Assembly: GCF_947496995.1 (NCBI RefSeq)
Contig: NZ_CANMFD010000005.1
Span: 248,001 to 312,000 of the forward strand
Direction: 5' to 3'
Length of the DNA: 64,000 nucleotides
DNA from: an uncultured Roseibium sp.
GTDB taxonomy: Bacteria > Pseudomonadota > Alphaproteobacteria > Rhizobiales > Stappiaceae
A program made the position numbers and the translations under genes. The stretch's first letter is position 1, and the number at the start of each line of letters is the position of its first letter. Positions 26,501 through 33,515 of the stretch are shown in pieces. The notes beneath the pieces are model-generated. The model was not told the origin of the DNA. It made no database searches and saw nothing but the letters and a program-made list of their open reading frames with translations.

Positions 26501-28946
26501 TGCCGCCGGAGAACTGCCGTCGGCGATGGTTCCCGCACGCATTGTCGTTCTGGATGCCTGGCCGTTGACGTCCAATGGAAAGATCGACAGGGCAGGACTG
26601 CCGGAACCTGCCTCTCAGAGCCCGCAGGAAGAGGCCGCTCCGCAGCCGGGTCTTGAGCGCGAGATCGCCGAGATCTGGATGCGGGTGCTCGGCACCGGCG
26701 AGATTGGCCGTCAGGACGATATTTTCGATGCGGGGGCGGACTCGCTGAAGATCGTTCTCCTGGTCAACGCGCTGAAGAAGCGAGGCTTCACCGTCGGCGT
26801 CGCGGATCTTTACCTTCATCGGACTGTCGAAATGCTGGCGCAGCATCTGCGGGCGCCGGCTCCTGTGATTGCGGGCCCGCGCGCAGCTCATGACGGGCCG
26901 GCGCCGGTGACGGCAATCCAAAGCTGGTTCTTTTCCCGGTTTGACGGCAACCTTAATCACTTCAACCAGTCGGTCACGCTCAGGCTGGACCGCGACCATA
27001 CCTGCGACGAAATCCGCGAAGCACTTGTCCGCCTCGCCGAAAAGCACCCGGCGTTGCGGACCCGTTTTCAAAGAACCGCCGGGATCTGGATCCAGGAGTT
27101 TGGAGGCGACGCAAGCGATGCCGTCGGGCCGGTCGCACAGCATCGCGTGACGAGCGACGCCGAAGCAGACGATATTGCCGAAGATATCCAGCGTGCGCTG
27201 GACATCGACAAGGGCCGTCTGATCGGTGCCGCGCGTATCAGCCATGAAACCGAAGGCGAATTGCTGATTCTCGTGATCCATCATCTGGCAGTAGACGGCT
27301 ACAGCTGGCGGCTGATCCTGCGGGATCTGACCGATCTGCTGGCGGGCCGGAAAACGGCTCCGCACGATGGCTGGACGATGGGCGACCTCGCCCGGGTCGA
27401 GCAGGATCTGCGCACGATGCCTTCGCTCCTGCGCGAGCGTGCCCAGTGGACGCAATTGCTCGGTTCGGTCCGCCCACCGCCCTGGGCTACCGTGTCGCCC
27501 TGCCGGTCGGACGAGATGTGTGAAGTTACCTCGACCCTGTCTGCCGGGACGTCAAAGCGCATGTTGCAGAGTGCGGGGCCCGGCGGAATGGAAAGCGTTC
27601 TTCTTGGAGCGCTGGCGGCAGTGCTGCGGACGCATCTGTCCGTTAGCGACCTTCTGTTCCTGCTTGAAGGCCATGGCCGCACACCTCTGATGCGCGCCGC
27701 CGATCTCTCCGATACGGTCGGCTGGTGCACGAGCATGTTTCCCCTGGCTCTTCCCGCGGGCACACTGGATACGCCTGTTGCGGTGGCTGCGGCGATCTTC
27801 GCTCTGCCTGCCGGTGGAGCCGGGTTCCTGAGGCTGTTGAGGGAGGATCCTGCGCTTGCGGAGCCGATACGCGGAGCAATCGTCTTCAACTACCTTGGAG
27901 AGTTTGACGGGCAAATTCCGGAAACCGGCCGGCAGGGGCCGGCGGTTATCGGCTCGCATGGGACCATGAGCGATCCCGAGGCGTCGTCCCTGGCTCCCGT
28001 GGATTGTCTTGCTGTGGTGCAGAGCGGGTGTCTTTCGGTCACGCTGCGCGCCAATCCGGAGGTGATCGCACCGCATCTGCTGCAAACGATCCTGGACGAT
28101 ATGTTGCAGAAGGCGGCGTCACAGGAACTGCAAACCGGCGGAAACGCTGTGCCGCCAAAACCGATGCGGCCCTATGATGTCCCGCCCGCCGATGCGCCGG
28201 TCCTGTTGAATGGGGCATCAGGCCCGGATCTTTTCGCCATGCCGCCGCTGCTCGGCTACGGTTCCGCATTCACGCAGTTGGCCGCAGCGCTCGGGCATAC
28301 CCGGCTGCACGCCTTCGACTTCATCGAGGCGCCGGACAGGCTTGAGCGGTACGCAGACTCGATCACCGCCATCTCCGGTGACAAGCCGATCCGGCTCATC
28401 GGGCTTTCCGGAGGCGCATTGCTGGCCTTTGAAGTGGCGAAACATCTGGAGGCTGCCGGACACCGGGTCGCGGATCTGGTCATTCTGGATACACCGGCCA
28501 ATCTCGAGCCGATCGTGCGCTCCAGGGAGGACGTCGAGGCGAAAATTTCCAACGACCTGGCTTATTTCCGCGATCGGATGGTCTCAGAAGACGGGAGCTA
28601 TGGCCGGGCGATCCGGAACGCAGAGGCCTATGAGGCATTGGTCGCCAAAATGCGCGGCTTCATCTGCTACCTGGATCCCCTGGTCACTGCGGGCAGGATC
28701 GCGGCCGATATTCATCAGATCCGATCCGAACAGACCTGGCAGACGGATGCGGCGTTCGAGCGTTGGAGAGACCTTACGAGCGGCAGCTACAGGATCTGCC
28801 AGGGGGTCGGGAACCATGCGGACATGCTTGACCCGACCACTGGTCCGGCGAATGCTGAAATCGTCGAGAGAATTCTTGGCGGAGGCAAGGGAGGTGTCGC
28901 AGTTCTGGACACCACATTGTCAGCGGTTTCCCGGAAACCGGACTGA
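17580..28946 (+). CDS. Terminal nonribosomal peptide synthetase (C-A-T-C-A-T-C-A-T-E-TE)
   Basis: 3788 residues. The first C domain (HHHVLLDGWC from residue 143) looks like a DCL type, as expected after the epimerase ending the previous protein. It is followed by A (YTSGSTG, nt ~19392; code DILQLGVIWK, Gly-like) and T; C (HHIVGDAIS from residue 1175), A (TSGTTG, nt ~22500; code DVHSLGLVEK, no match I know) and T; C (HHIVGDAGS from residue 2210), A (code DAATIAAVCK, Phe/Tyr-like) and T (GADSL). Next is an epimerase (HHLAVDGYSW from His3234) and a type I thioesterase with GLSGG (Ser3610, nt 28407) that would release the peptide, possibly as a ring. Two C domains have Ala instead of Gly after the catalytic-motif Asp. 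The gene is convergent with the exporter operon, 85 nt away. Start chosen on the ribosome site at 17564-17573. Confidence 0.96.
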   Translation: MIRKDRIQDIYPLSPMQEAMVVTGLRAPESTAYTQQIRIALKGPLDRAAFDAAWQQLIDRHTILRTAFILRNTPRFLQVVLKQASADVTAHDLSALDPPDRDVRIERLCLAERVRGFDLEAGPPSRIQLVRRSPQEHLMIWTHHHVLLDGWCLGLLAEEFFSLYASRCTGQPSGLPPARAYCNFIKWVQDRPVEKSLPYWKTYLDGHEPMPALPAGDAPHSDAGKADVEHTFGPEVLRAVEELAGRLRLTPGALIHAAWGVFLGRYTDTSDALFTSVIANRPPDLPGADRMMGLLINAVPVRVRFREAESFADIARQVHADMLARADHEHVPLAGIQGAAPQASRVFDTLLIVENYPLGGASGVEAATGLHAIPEALTEETHAPMTLQVSLAGSLHLHFSANPECHDRKILAQFARHFADLFERLVAQAERPLGEHSLLGRQEARVLSQLPGDLPSPGSMAGLLAARSAEIPDAPALRAGGESLTYAELSGRADRLAAHLGSTLGVRLGDRVGLMLPRNSWLVTAMLALIRIGAAYVPLGPRDPAARTGFILDDAGVSALIAAKETSLPTGYEGPVLRLDAETVLPEAGFEGPAPSPDDLIYVAYTSGSTGQPKGVEIAHRSVSAFTASLPATLGFKSGQRILGLTTHTFDISVLELISSLALGLEMVLADDDTAADPLAICDLIRKSSIDVLQVTPSRLRTLVDAGGWESLRDVETVLVGGEALPTDLFNGLRALQKTRAINVYGPTETTIWSTAQDLGDGLLCVGRPFPGEGAFIRGRNGQIMPVGAIGELCLTGAGLGVGYHDRPDLTAERYPAHPFSASTRYYRTGDLGRRRADGRFEVLGRLDDQVKLRGHRIELGEIETVLRQLSSVEEAVVLANPDPSGAVRSLTAYAVLCSGVASETVLEQLAGRLPVYMIPAALVPLPKLPLMASGKIDRSALRLMQGTVPAAITENDPPQDETESGIARIFAEVLERPAFGRTEDFFAAGGHSLLTARVIGRIRRDFGCSVSIREFFDEPTVASLARHVRARGGAQGTRIEPAPQAADDPLTPAQQQLFVLDRIRPGRADYVVSTAFTLQGCLDVSALRRALDGVMQRHESLRTAFVIKDDAPRQVVQPPRAHTFEQADAPDLATAEDIIAAFMACGFDLSEGYLSRALLVRINGNEHVLAFALHHIVGDAISLGVIARDLSRLYNAEKATRSDALKPLALQQRDIACWISARSDGPEMSEAAAYWAETMKGPVPRLDLPLDHPRPANLSDAGEIVSNGIDPDLSLALQQRAQAAGISLFTLVAAITALTLTRWSGQDEVVVGTAVAGRDLVELESQVGLYVNMVPLRFSVADQENTDAFLAAAHAVVLGALDHQHYPYDRLIDSLQIQHDPARTPLVEVMIGLQRLTQSRAEFDGLTVNALPHAGRSVRFDLSFDVVERDEGCFSLELSYRKSVFPAARAERLARSWCHVARQMVEMAAMPLNHLAILPQVSAEEPEAIAPDTLTDMFARQVARTPKETALVEAGRSLTYRSLADKVQTLARALVSSHGAAPGDRVGLFLSRSADAVIALLAIQHAGAAYVPLDPKLPDARLRQIAEQAGIALVVTGDEGLNRAKTLFPVRVATVADKTHETAALPSVGPNDLAYVLFTSGTTGVPKGVMIEHGSVTNLVRWMNGTIHGGRDAVPGHHAALASLGFDVSVHEIYAALLLGHALHIIPDEIKTDPRRLCAQIAREGITSLSLTPSLLSILLDAGQIDSAWPVRTLLLGAEELPIPMVEAVRKAAQQPDLRIFNLYGPSEVCVEATWHEFEADLSQLTAAPIGVPIDGAEVLICDANLRPLPPGVAGQICIGGLGLARGYLNAPELTDAVFVPHPQRPGARLYLTGDFGYRREDGVLMFCGRRDHQIKIRGHRIELLEIERQLTALPGIRSAVVTAPEGPAGRDLVAYVAAATLDAEAVRQSLAAVLPAYMVPERYVRLDKIPLNASGKLDRSLLPAPGDPVAAGTPPCPGRETEIAVLWARILGLEKVTREDDFFRCGGHSLAAIRLLTALERETGVTVPLADFMRWPTVAGLAALSQGAGAADEIRPAPPSANYPLSPAQRRLWVLNEIDPRAYLLNVAVRIDGPLGTDRLAAACAQIGARHSALGTRFVTAGGGPRQFPAACQVELIQHDARGWSESRIQDALQQAAQMPFDLEAGPPLRLQLWRSSDERALFLLSLHHIVGDAGSLDLVLNEICAVYDALGKGETSPLQALALQAHDFAVHENELLARLEAGEESPLKAARDYWHQQLAGGPTRLDLPSDRPRPKVKTSTGRTIPFMVDPTLAKALTDRAVFAHGGLFALLTALVKTLFHRYTGEEDIWLGTAITARQRAELEAQVGFHVQTVVLRDQVSGDMPFDSLVDAVAETIVQATAHAAYPLDSLVADLNVPRDTSRAGLFDAMIVYHVTEAQPDGMKDLSFTPVPLADDIARFDLTMHFSRDGDGLSGAVEYNTDLFDADRITRLIEHLLQLARSVVEAGDRTVSSLDMIAPSERALLSAFSTGPAAPMPTGTIHDAVWAQVARTPDRLAVAGSEHLTYARLRSDAQDLAAWLADTGKLVGGEAVGVCMERGSDLVTTILAIMEAGGVYLPLDPAHPVTRMDKALSEAGCRLVLHDAAGQGVTSVAPSIARYKNLTLGGRAVGTPGLHPDSAYLIFTSGSTGLPKGVRVGHAAFLNMVAAQVETFGIGAEDRVLLFASPAFDASLAEMFTSLTSGAALVPATAERIRDGAEFAGWMTDERISVATLPPAFLAALDQPELPYLRVLITAGEAPLIRDVAHYARRLAYFNAYGPTENAVCSTIQRVETAVPPIPIGRPIANTQAHILGADLHPVPIGIPGEICVAGAGLAQGYLDPVQTAARFVTGPDGTRLYFTGDRGSWSTDGTILYAGRDDAQVKIRGQRIEPGEVTAILEQHPQVQQALVLLRGEALIAYVVGTVQERELRRHAAGELPSAMVPARIVVLDAWPLTSNGKIDRAGLPEPASQSPQEEAAPQPGLEREIAEIWMRVLGTGEIGRQDDIFDAGADSLKIVLLVNALKKRGFTVGVADLYLHRTVEMLAQHLRAPAPVIAGPRAAHDGPAPVTAIQSWFFSRFDGNLNHFNQSVTLRLDRDHTCDEIREALVRLAEKHPALRTRFQRTAGIWIQEFGGDASDAVGPVAQHRVTSDAEADDIAEDIQRALDIDKGRLIGAARISHETEGELLILVIHHLAVDGYSWRLILRDLTDLLAGRKTAPHDGWTMGDLARVEQDLRTMPSLLRERAQWTQLLGSVRPPPWATVSPCRSDEMCEVTSTLSAGTSKRMLQSAGPGGMESVLLGALAAVLRTHLSVSDLLFLLEGHGRTPLMRAADLSDTVGWCTSMFPLALPAGTLDTPVAVAAAIFALPAGGAGFLRLLREDPALAEPIRGAIVFNYLGEFDGQIPETGRQGPAVIGSHGTMSDPEASSLAPVDCLAVVQSGCLSVTLRANPEVIAPHLLQTILDDMLQKAASQELQTGGNAVPPKPMRPYDVPPADAPVLLNGASGPDLFAMPPLLGYGSAFTQLAAALGHTRLHAFDFIEAPDRLERYADSITAISGDKPIRLIGLSGGALLAFEVAKHLEAAGHRVADLVILDTPANLEPIVRSREDVEAKISNDLAYFRDRMVSEDGSYGRAIRNAEAYEALVAKMRGFICYLDPLVTAGRIAADIHQIRSEQTWQTDAAFERWRDLTSGSYRICQGVGNHADMLDPTTGPANAEIVERILGGGKGGVAVLDTTLSAVSRKPD

Positions 28947-29031
28947 TGCGGAACGCATTTGCACTGCAAACGCTGCCTCGGGCGTCGTCCTGGTCCCTTG
29001 TTCACCTGAATCCGCTTAAACGCGACATGCT

Positions 29032-30153
29032 CTAGTTCGCAGGAAGCACCTCGATGACCTCAAGGCGGGGAGGAAAGTCCGCCGGCTCTGTCGGCACCGC
29101 GGCGCAGCGCCGTTCCAGCAGATATTGGGCAACACCGGGATGAAAGTCCATGACTTGCCCGAAGTCGAACATTTTTTCCTCTCCGGGATTGGCAAGCTCG
29201 AGGTGCTGCAACAGGACGAGTTGAGGGTGCTCGAACAAGGCCTTTGCGATATGGCAGGTTACATAGTTCGGCAATTCTTCGTGGAACAGCAGAGCAACTT
29301 CTATATCGAGAAGGACTGAAGGTTCCTGGTCGACCTCCAGGATATCCGAGGTGTCACTGAATTCGGAATCGAGGGGTTCGAGGCCGGGATCGTCTGTTTC
29401 AGTGTCGACATCGAAGCTGACGACGCGTGCCCCGCATCGTGACCCTGTCTGGATCAAGGCCGGTGAAACGAGACCTACCAGGCTCAGGAAAACATCGATC
29501 TCGCCTTCGCAAAGCGCCCGCAGATCGTCGTCCGCAGTCGCGGTGATGACCTCTTGCATGTCGTCGGGAGACAGACCGTTGGCGTCCAGGAGCGCGTGCC
29601 ACAGACGACGCGTTTCCGATCCTTCAATCCCCAGATTGATCCTCTTTCCCGGCAGGTCCGCGATGGAGTTGATGCCGGAGTTTCGCGCCACGATCATCAC
29701 ACCGGGATGACTGATCAGGGAGAGACCGTAGCGGGTGCGCGGCATCGGCGCCAATTCATGCATCAGCTCGAGATCCAGGCCCGCTTCCACCAGAATGGAT
29801 TGTGCCTTGCCGCTGTTCATCAGGTGGACATTGTCGTCCGACCCTTCGGAGCGGAGCGGTGCGCAATGGATGCGGTGCTGCGGAAATGTCGCCCTCATGA
29901 CCTCGCATATGCCGGCGGCGACGTAATAGTTGTTGCTGAGTGTCGAGCCGGAATAAATGCCGATGAACCACTCCGGCAGCCGCCGCGCATCGGACAGCCG
30001 ATCTGCATATTGCGCACCGTTCTCGGTGATCACGGGAACGGTGTTGGGATTGTAGGGAGCGTTCAGGAGCCACTGTGTGTTCTGCGAACTGGCGGGCTGC
30101 GAAACAAGCAGGGGCGAACAGATGATCGCGCAGAGCAGGGCAAATCGGATCAT
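29032..30153 (-). CDS. TAXI-family substrate-binding protein, orphan (no TRAP permease nearby)
   Basis: 373 residues. The N-terminus is a signal peptide (hydrophobic stretch then ASSQ), so the protein is periplasmic. The body resembles TRAP-associated extracytoplasmic immunogenic proteins (TAXI): a GSTLSNNYY segment near residue 70 corresponding to the family's GGTYYP-like motif, a LPGKRINLG lobe motif near residue 168, and a late segment with tyrosines and a long helix. TAXI proteins usually deliver organic acids or glutamate-like ligands to a fused TRAP 4TM-12TM permease; none is seen here. It is the last gene of the exporter operon, 79 nt after the second ABC gene. It may be a sensor or binding partner for the exported peptide or another ligand; that role is speculative. 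Family assignment is good, function unknown. Confidence 0.82.
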   Translation of the reverse strand: MIRFALLCAIICSPLLVSQPASSQNTQWLLNAPYNPNTVPVITENGAQYADRLSDARRLPEWFIGIYSGSTLSNNYYVAAGICEVMRATFPQHRIHCAPLRSEGSDDNVHLMNSGKAQSILVEAGLDLELMHELAPMPRTRYGLSLISHPGVMIVARNSGINSIADLPGKRINLGIEGSETRRLWHALLDANGLSPDDMQEVITATADDDLRALCEGEIDVFLSLVGLVSPALIQTGSRCGARVVSFDVDTETDDPGLEPLDSEFSDTSDILEVDQEPSVLLDIEVALLFHEELPNYVTCHIAKALFEHPQLVLLQHLELANPGEEKMFDFGQVMDFHPGVAQYLLERRCAAVPTEPADFPPRLEVIEVLPAN

Positions 30154-30232
30154 GATGGTTTTCCCGGCATACTTGTCTCAACCTTTCAAATACATACCAT
30201 CGCGTTGCGATAACAAGGCTGTTCGTGCCCCG

Positions 30233-31849
30233 TCATCTTACCTTCGACATGCGCCCGTCGGCCATGGCGTAAAGTGAATCGGCGACATCAAAATATTGTT
30301 CGTCATGCGAGATGCAGATGACAATCCGTCCTTCCGCCGCGAGAGACGGCAGGATGTCGCGATAGAACACCTTGCGGAAGTGTGGGTCCTGATCCGCCGC
30401 CCATTCGTCCAGCATGAGGATCGGCGGATCCTGCAGGAGCGCAACGATCAGCGCGAGGCGCTTGCGCTGACCGGACGACAGGTCGGTGGTCGTGAAGGCC
30501 CCTTCGGACAGTTCCACCTTGCCGGTCAGTTCGAACCGCGCGAGCAGCTCGGAGACGCGGGCAGGGTCAATGTCGTCAAGACCGAGCAGCGACCGGAACA
30601 GATAGTAATCCGAGAACACGACACCTATTCGGTCGCGGTAAGCCCCAAATCCATCGGGTGGGACCGGTTCCCCATCAAGCAGGATCCGGCCTTCTTGCGG
30701 GTGAACGAGACCCGTCATCAAGCGAAACAGGGTCGACTTTCCCGAACCGTTGCCGCCTGTGATGAATGCGATCTTGCCACGGTGAAAGGTGGCATCGACC
30801 GGTTCCAACGTGAAGGTCGGGTTGCCTTGACTGTCCCGGAAACTGTAACCGACTGCATCCAGTGTCAGCGTCTGCGGGTGTCTTTCCGCAGGCAGCGTCT
30901 CTTCATCGTCGGGCGCCTGCTCGCAGGAACGCAAGCGGTCGTTCAGAGCGTGGATGTTTCCAAGGGCACGTGCGGTGTCGTTCACGGCGGGGATTCCCTG
31001 GGCCACGTTCGACAGGGAACCGATCATGAATAGCGCCGCCATGGTCGCCTGGATGACCACGTCGTGATAGGTCTCGGTGAACATCGGCACGACAAAAACC
31101 ATCACGCCCAAGAGGATGTAGAACAGCGTTTGCGTCAGCACGTACTGTTTTGCCCAGTGGCGCCGGATCCTGGAGGTGTTGGCTCGGGTTCTGCGCGACT
31201 GTGTCTGAATATGGGTGACGACGTCCTGTCCGCGCGCTTCGTTGAAGGCAATTTCCTTGCGTCCGGCAAGCATGCCGCTGAATGCCTCGAACAGTCTGTT
31301 CTGTGTGCGTTTCAAGGCTTCGGTTCGCTTCCTGAGACCGGTCAGCCCGGTTATGTGGAACCAGACCGCGAATATCCCGAAGAGACCGATCACTACGAAG
31401 GCAACGCCCGACAGGTACGCAATGTAGAACGACATGAAGATCAGGAGCACGCTTTGCTGCGCCCCCACGACGATCATCGGCAGCGTGTTGGAGATCGTCT
31501 GCGTTTCCTGCGTCACGGCCTTGTATATGGGGGCGCGGCCAATGCGCTGCAGCGAGATGTAGTCGGCTGCGCGGGTCGCCGCGAGAATACTGCGGCGCTG
31601 CTCCGCGATCATGCGCTCGGCGCCTCTGGCGACTTCCATCATCACGAAGCGCTGGGCGCTGCTGTAGAGGAAGATGCTCAGCAGGAAATAGACCGCGAAC
31701 ATGAATTCGCCTTCGCCGGCGTCGCGTCTGAGCGCCATGTTGACGACAGCGATCGTCATGGTGGTTCCAAGGGCCGAAAGGACAAGCATCAAAAGGAACT
31801 TGCCCTTGTCCATGTCCAGATCGCGCAGCAGCTGTCGCAGCATCTCCAT
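30233..31849 (-). CDS. Cyclic-peptide-type ABC exporter, fused membrane and ATPase domains (second of pair)
   Basis: 538 residues. The N-terminal half is a six-helix ABC exporter membrane domain; the C-terminal half is an ATPase with Walker A GGNGSGKST near residue 360, signature LSSGQRKRLAL near 456 and Walker B ILMLDEWAADQDP near 478. The EWAADQDP(H/Q)FRK form after Walker B is typical of the SyrD/PvdE cyclic-peptide exporter group, which move NRPS products or pyoverdine precursors across the inner membrane. It begins 5 nt after the stop of a paralogous ABC gene and lies next to an NRPS cluster, so the two probably form a heterodimer exporting that cluster's peptide. The pairing and substrate are inference from position. 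Confidence 0.92.
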   Translation of the reverse strand: MEMLRQLLRDLDMDKGKFLLMLVLSALGTTMTIAVVNMALRRDAGEGEFMFAVYFLLSIFLYSSAQRFVMMEVARGAERMIAEQRRSILAATRAADYISLQRIGRAPIYKAVTQETQTISNTLPMIVVGAQQSVLLIFMSFYIAYLSGVAFVVIGLFGIFAVWFHITGLTGLRKRTEALKRTQNRLFEAFSGMLAGRKEIAFNEARGQDVVTHIQTQSRRTRANTSRIRRHWAKQYVLTQTLFYILLGVMVFVVPMFTETYHDVVIQATMAALFMIGSLSNVAQGIPAVNDTARALGNIHALNDRLRSCEQAPDDEETLPAERHPQTLTLDAVGYSFRDSQGNPTFTLEPVDATFHRGKIAFITGGNGSGKSTLFRLMTGLVHPQEGRILLDGEPVPPDGFGAYRDRIGVVFSDYYLFRSLLGLDDIDPARVSELLARFELTGKVELSEGAFTTTDLSSGQRKRLALIVALLQDPPILMLDEWAADQDPHFRKVFYRDILPSLAAEGRIVICISHDEQYFDVADSLYAMADGRMSKVR

Positions 31850-31854
31850 GGCGG

Positions 31855-33510
31855 TCAGGCCTCCGCTGCCGGCGCGGGGCCGGTTTCGATCTGCATGCCC
31901 TCACTCAAATGAACCCGCCGGTCCGCGGCATCAAAATAGGCGTCATCGTGAGTCACGGCGATGATTGTCTTACCCTCCGCCTTCAGCCTCGGAAGCAGCT
32001 CGCGGTAAAATTTCTTGCGGAATTGAGGGTCCTGATCGGCTGCCCATTCGTCGAGTACCAGGATCGGGCGATCCTCGAGGAGAGCAACAGCGAGGGCAAG
32101 ACGTTTTTTCTGCCCGGTGGACAGATCGAGGGTGACAAAACGGTTGTTCTCCATACCGACGACATCGTCGAGTTCGAAGTAGCGAAGCTGTTCCATGACA
32201 GCGTCCTTCGACACGTCCTGCAGGCCGAAGAGTTCCGGAAACAGATGATAGTTCGACAGAACCGACGCAATCAGTGCCCGGTAGTCGCGCCTGTTGAGGG
32301 GGCCGACGGTTCGCCCATCCACCGAGAGCTGTCCGGCGGAAGGGGCATAAAGACCTGTCAGGATACGGATCAACGTCGACTTGCCGGAGCCGTTGCCTCC
32401 GGAGATGAACAAGATCTCTCCCCGGTTCACATGAAGGGCGACAGGACCGAGATGGAAGGGGTCAACGCCCGATTCGGCAGGGTATTCGTACTCGGCAGCT
32501 TCCAGGGATATCCTGCTGAAACCGGCAAAAGCTTCGGGATTGACCGGTTTACGGCTGTCCATACCGGAAGCAAATTCCTCCAGGCGGTTTTCCAGGGTCA
32601 GGATACGCGCCGCCGATGCCTCTGCCGATCCAAGGACCGCAACCGCCTGAATGATGATCCCGATAGGGCCGATGATGAACAGCACCGCGGTGGCGGTCTT
32701 GGCGAGGTTGCCGGCGTTGATATCCGTATAGCTGGGGACCACGAAAACCACGACACCGAGCAGAATGAACAAGGCGAGCTGACCGAAAATATAGAGATCG
32801 AAACTTGCGTTCTGGACGGTGATCCTGCCTTCGGCGGCCTGATCCACGGACGTATTGAATGCGTCGGCCAACTCGATGCGGCGCGGCCGCAGCATGCGGA
32901 CCTCCTTCCAGCCGTCAAGCTGATCGGTGATCCGGTCGAACATTCTCTTGTCGTCCTGAGCAACGCTCATATGGGACTGCAAGACCCGCTGTCCGCGGCG
33001 CATGTAGACGAAACCGGCGATCCCGATAGCGAACGTCAGCATGAAGAACGTCGTTTTCGACGTTACAAATATATAGGCAAGGATGGCGACGACCAGGATG
33101 GCTGACCGGAACGCAATGGCAATGTACTGGCTGCTCTGCGAAATCGTGTCGGACGCCTGTGTAACGACATCGTAAAGCTCCGCATCGCCGACCCGGTCGC
33201 GGTCGGCCAGGTTCAGATCGCGCAGAAGCTGTACGATATCGCACCTTGCCGCATGGATCGCGTCTTCGACCAGTACCGCAAACCGTGAGAGCAGGCGCAA
33301 TTCGAAAATCAGATACAACGCAATGGCAGCGCAGAACAGGCCCGCCATGAGCCAGTTGACGTTATCGACCCCGTCCGCCGCAATATCCTGGGCCGCCCGG
33401 TTCACCAGTATCATGATGCCGACATTGAACAGGCTGGAACCGGCCGCGATGATGATCAGCGCCTTGAGGGGGAGTGCAGCTGTACGCGTGAGGAGTGCAA
33501 ATAGCTGCAT
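31855..33510 (-). CDS. Cyclic-peptide-type ABC exporter, fused membrane and ATPase domains (first of pair)
   Basis: 551 residues with the same layout as the next gene: about six membrane helices in the first ~330 residues, then an ATPase with Walker A GGNGSGKST near residue 372, signature LSTGQKKRLAL near 465 and LVLDEWAADQDPQFRK at Walker B. Similarity to the downstream gene is clear by eye in the ATPase part and weaker in the membrane part, suggesting duplication and divergence into a heterodimer. It belongs to the SyrD/PvdE-like group linked to NRPS products. It starts 5 nt after the SPFH gene stop, so it is translated from the same message. Both ATP sites appear intact in sequence. Confidence 0.92.
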   Translation of the reverse strand: MQLFALLTRTAALPLKALIIIAAGSSLFNVGIMILVNRAAQDIAADGVDNVNWLMAGLFCAAIALYLIFELRLLSRFAVLVEDAIHAARCDIVQLLRDLNLADRDRVGDAELYDVVTQASDTISQSSQYIAIAFRSAILVVAILAYIFVTSKTTFFMLTFAIGIAGFVYMRRGQRVLQSHMSVAQDDKRMFDRITDQLDGWKEVRMLRPRRIELADAFNTSVDQAAEGRITVQNASFDLYIFGQLALFILLGVVVFVVPSYTDINAGNLAKTATAVLFIIGPIGIIIQAVAVLGSAEASAARILTLENRLEEFASGMDSRKPVNPEAFAGFSRISLEAAEYEYPAESGVDPFHLGPVALHVNRGEILFISGGNGSGKSTLIRILTGLYAPSAGQLSVDGRTVGPLNRRDYRALIASVLSNYHLFPELFGLQDVSKDAVMEQLRYFELDDVVGMENNRFVTLDLSTGQKKRLALAVALLEDRPILVLDEWAADQDPQFRKKFYRELLPRLKAEGKTIIAVTHDDAYFDAADRRVHLSEGMQIETGPAPAAEA

Positions 33511-33515
33511 TGGCC

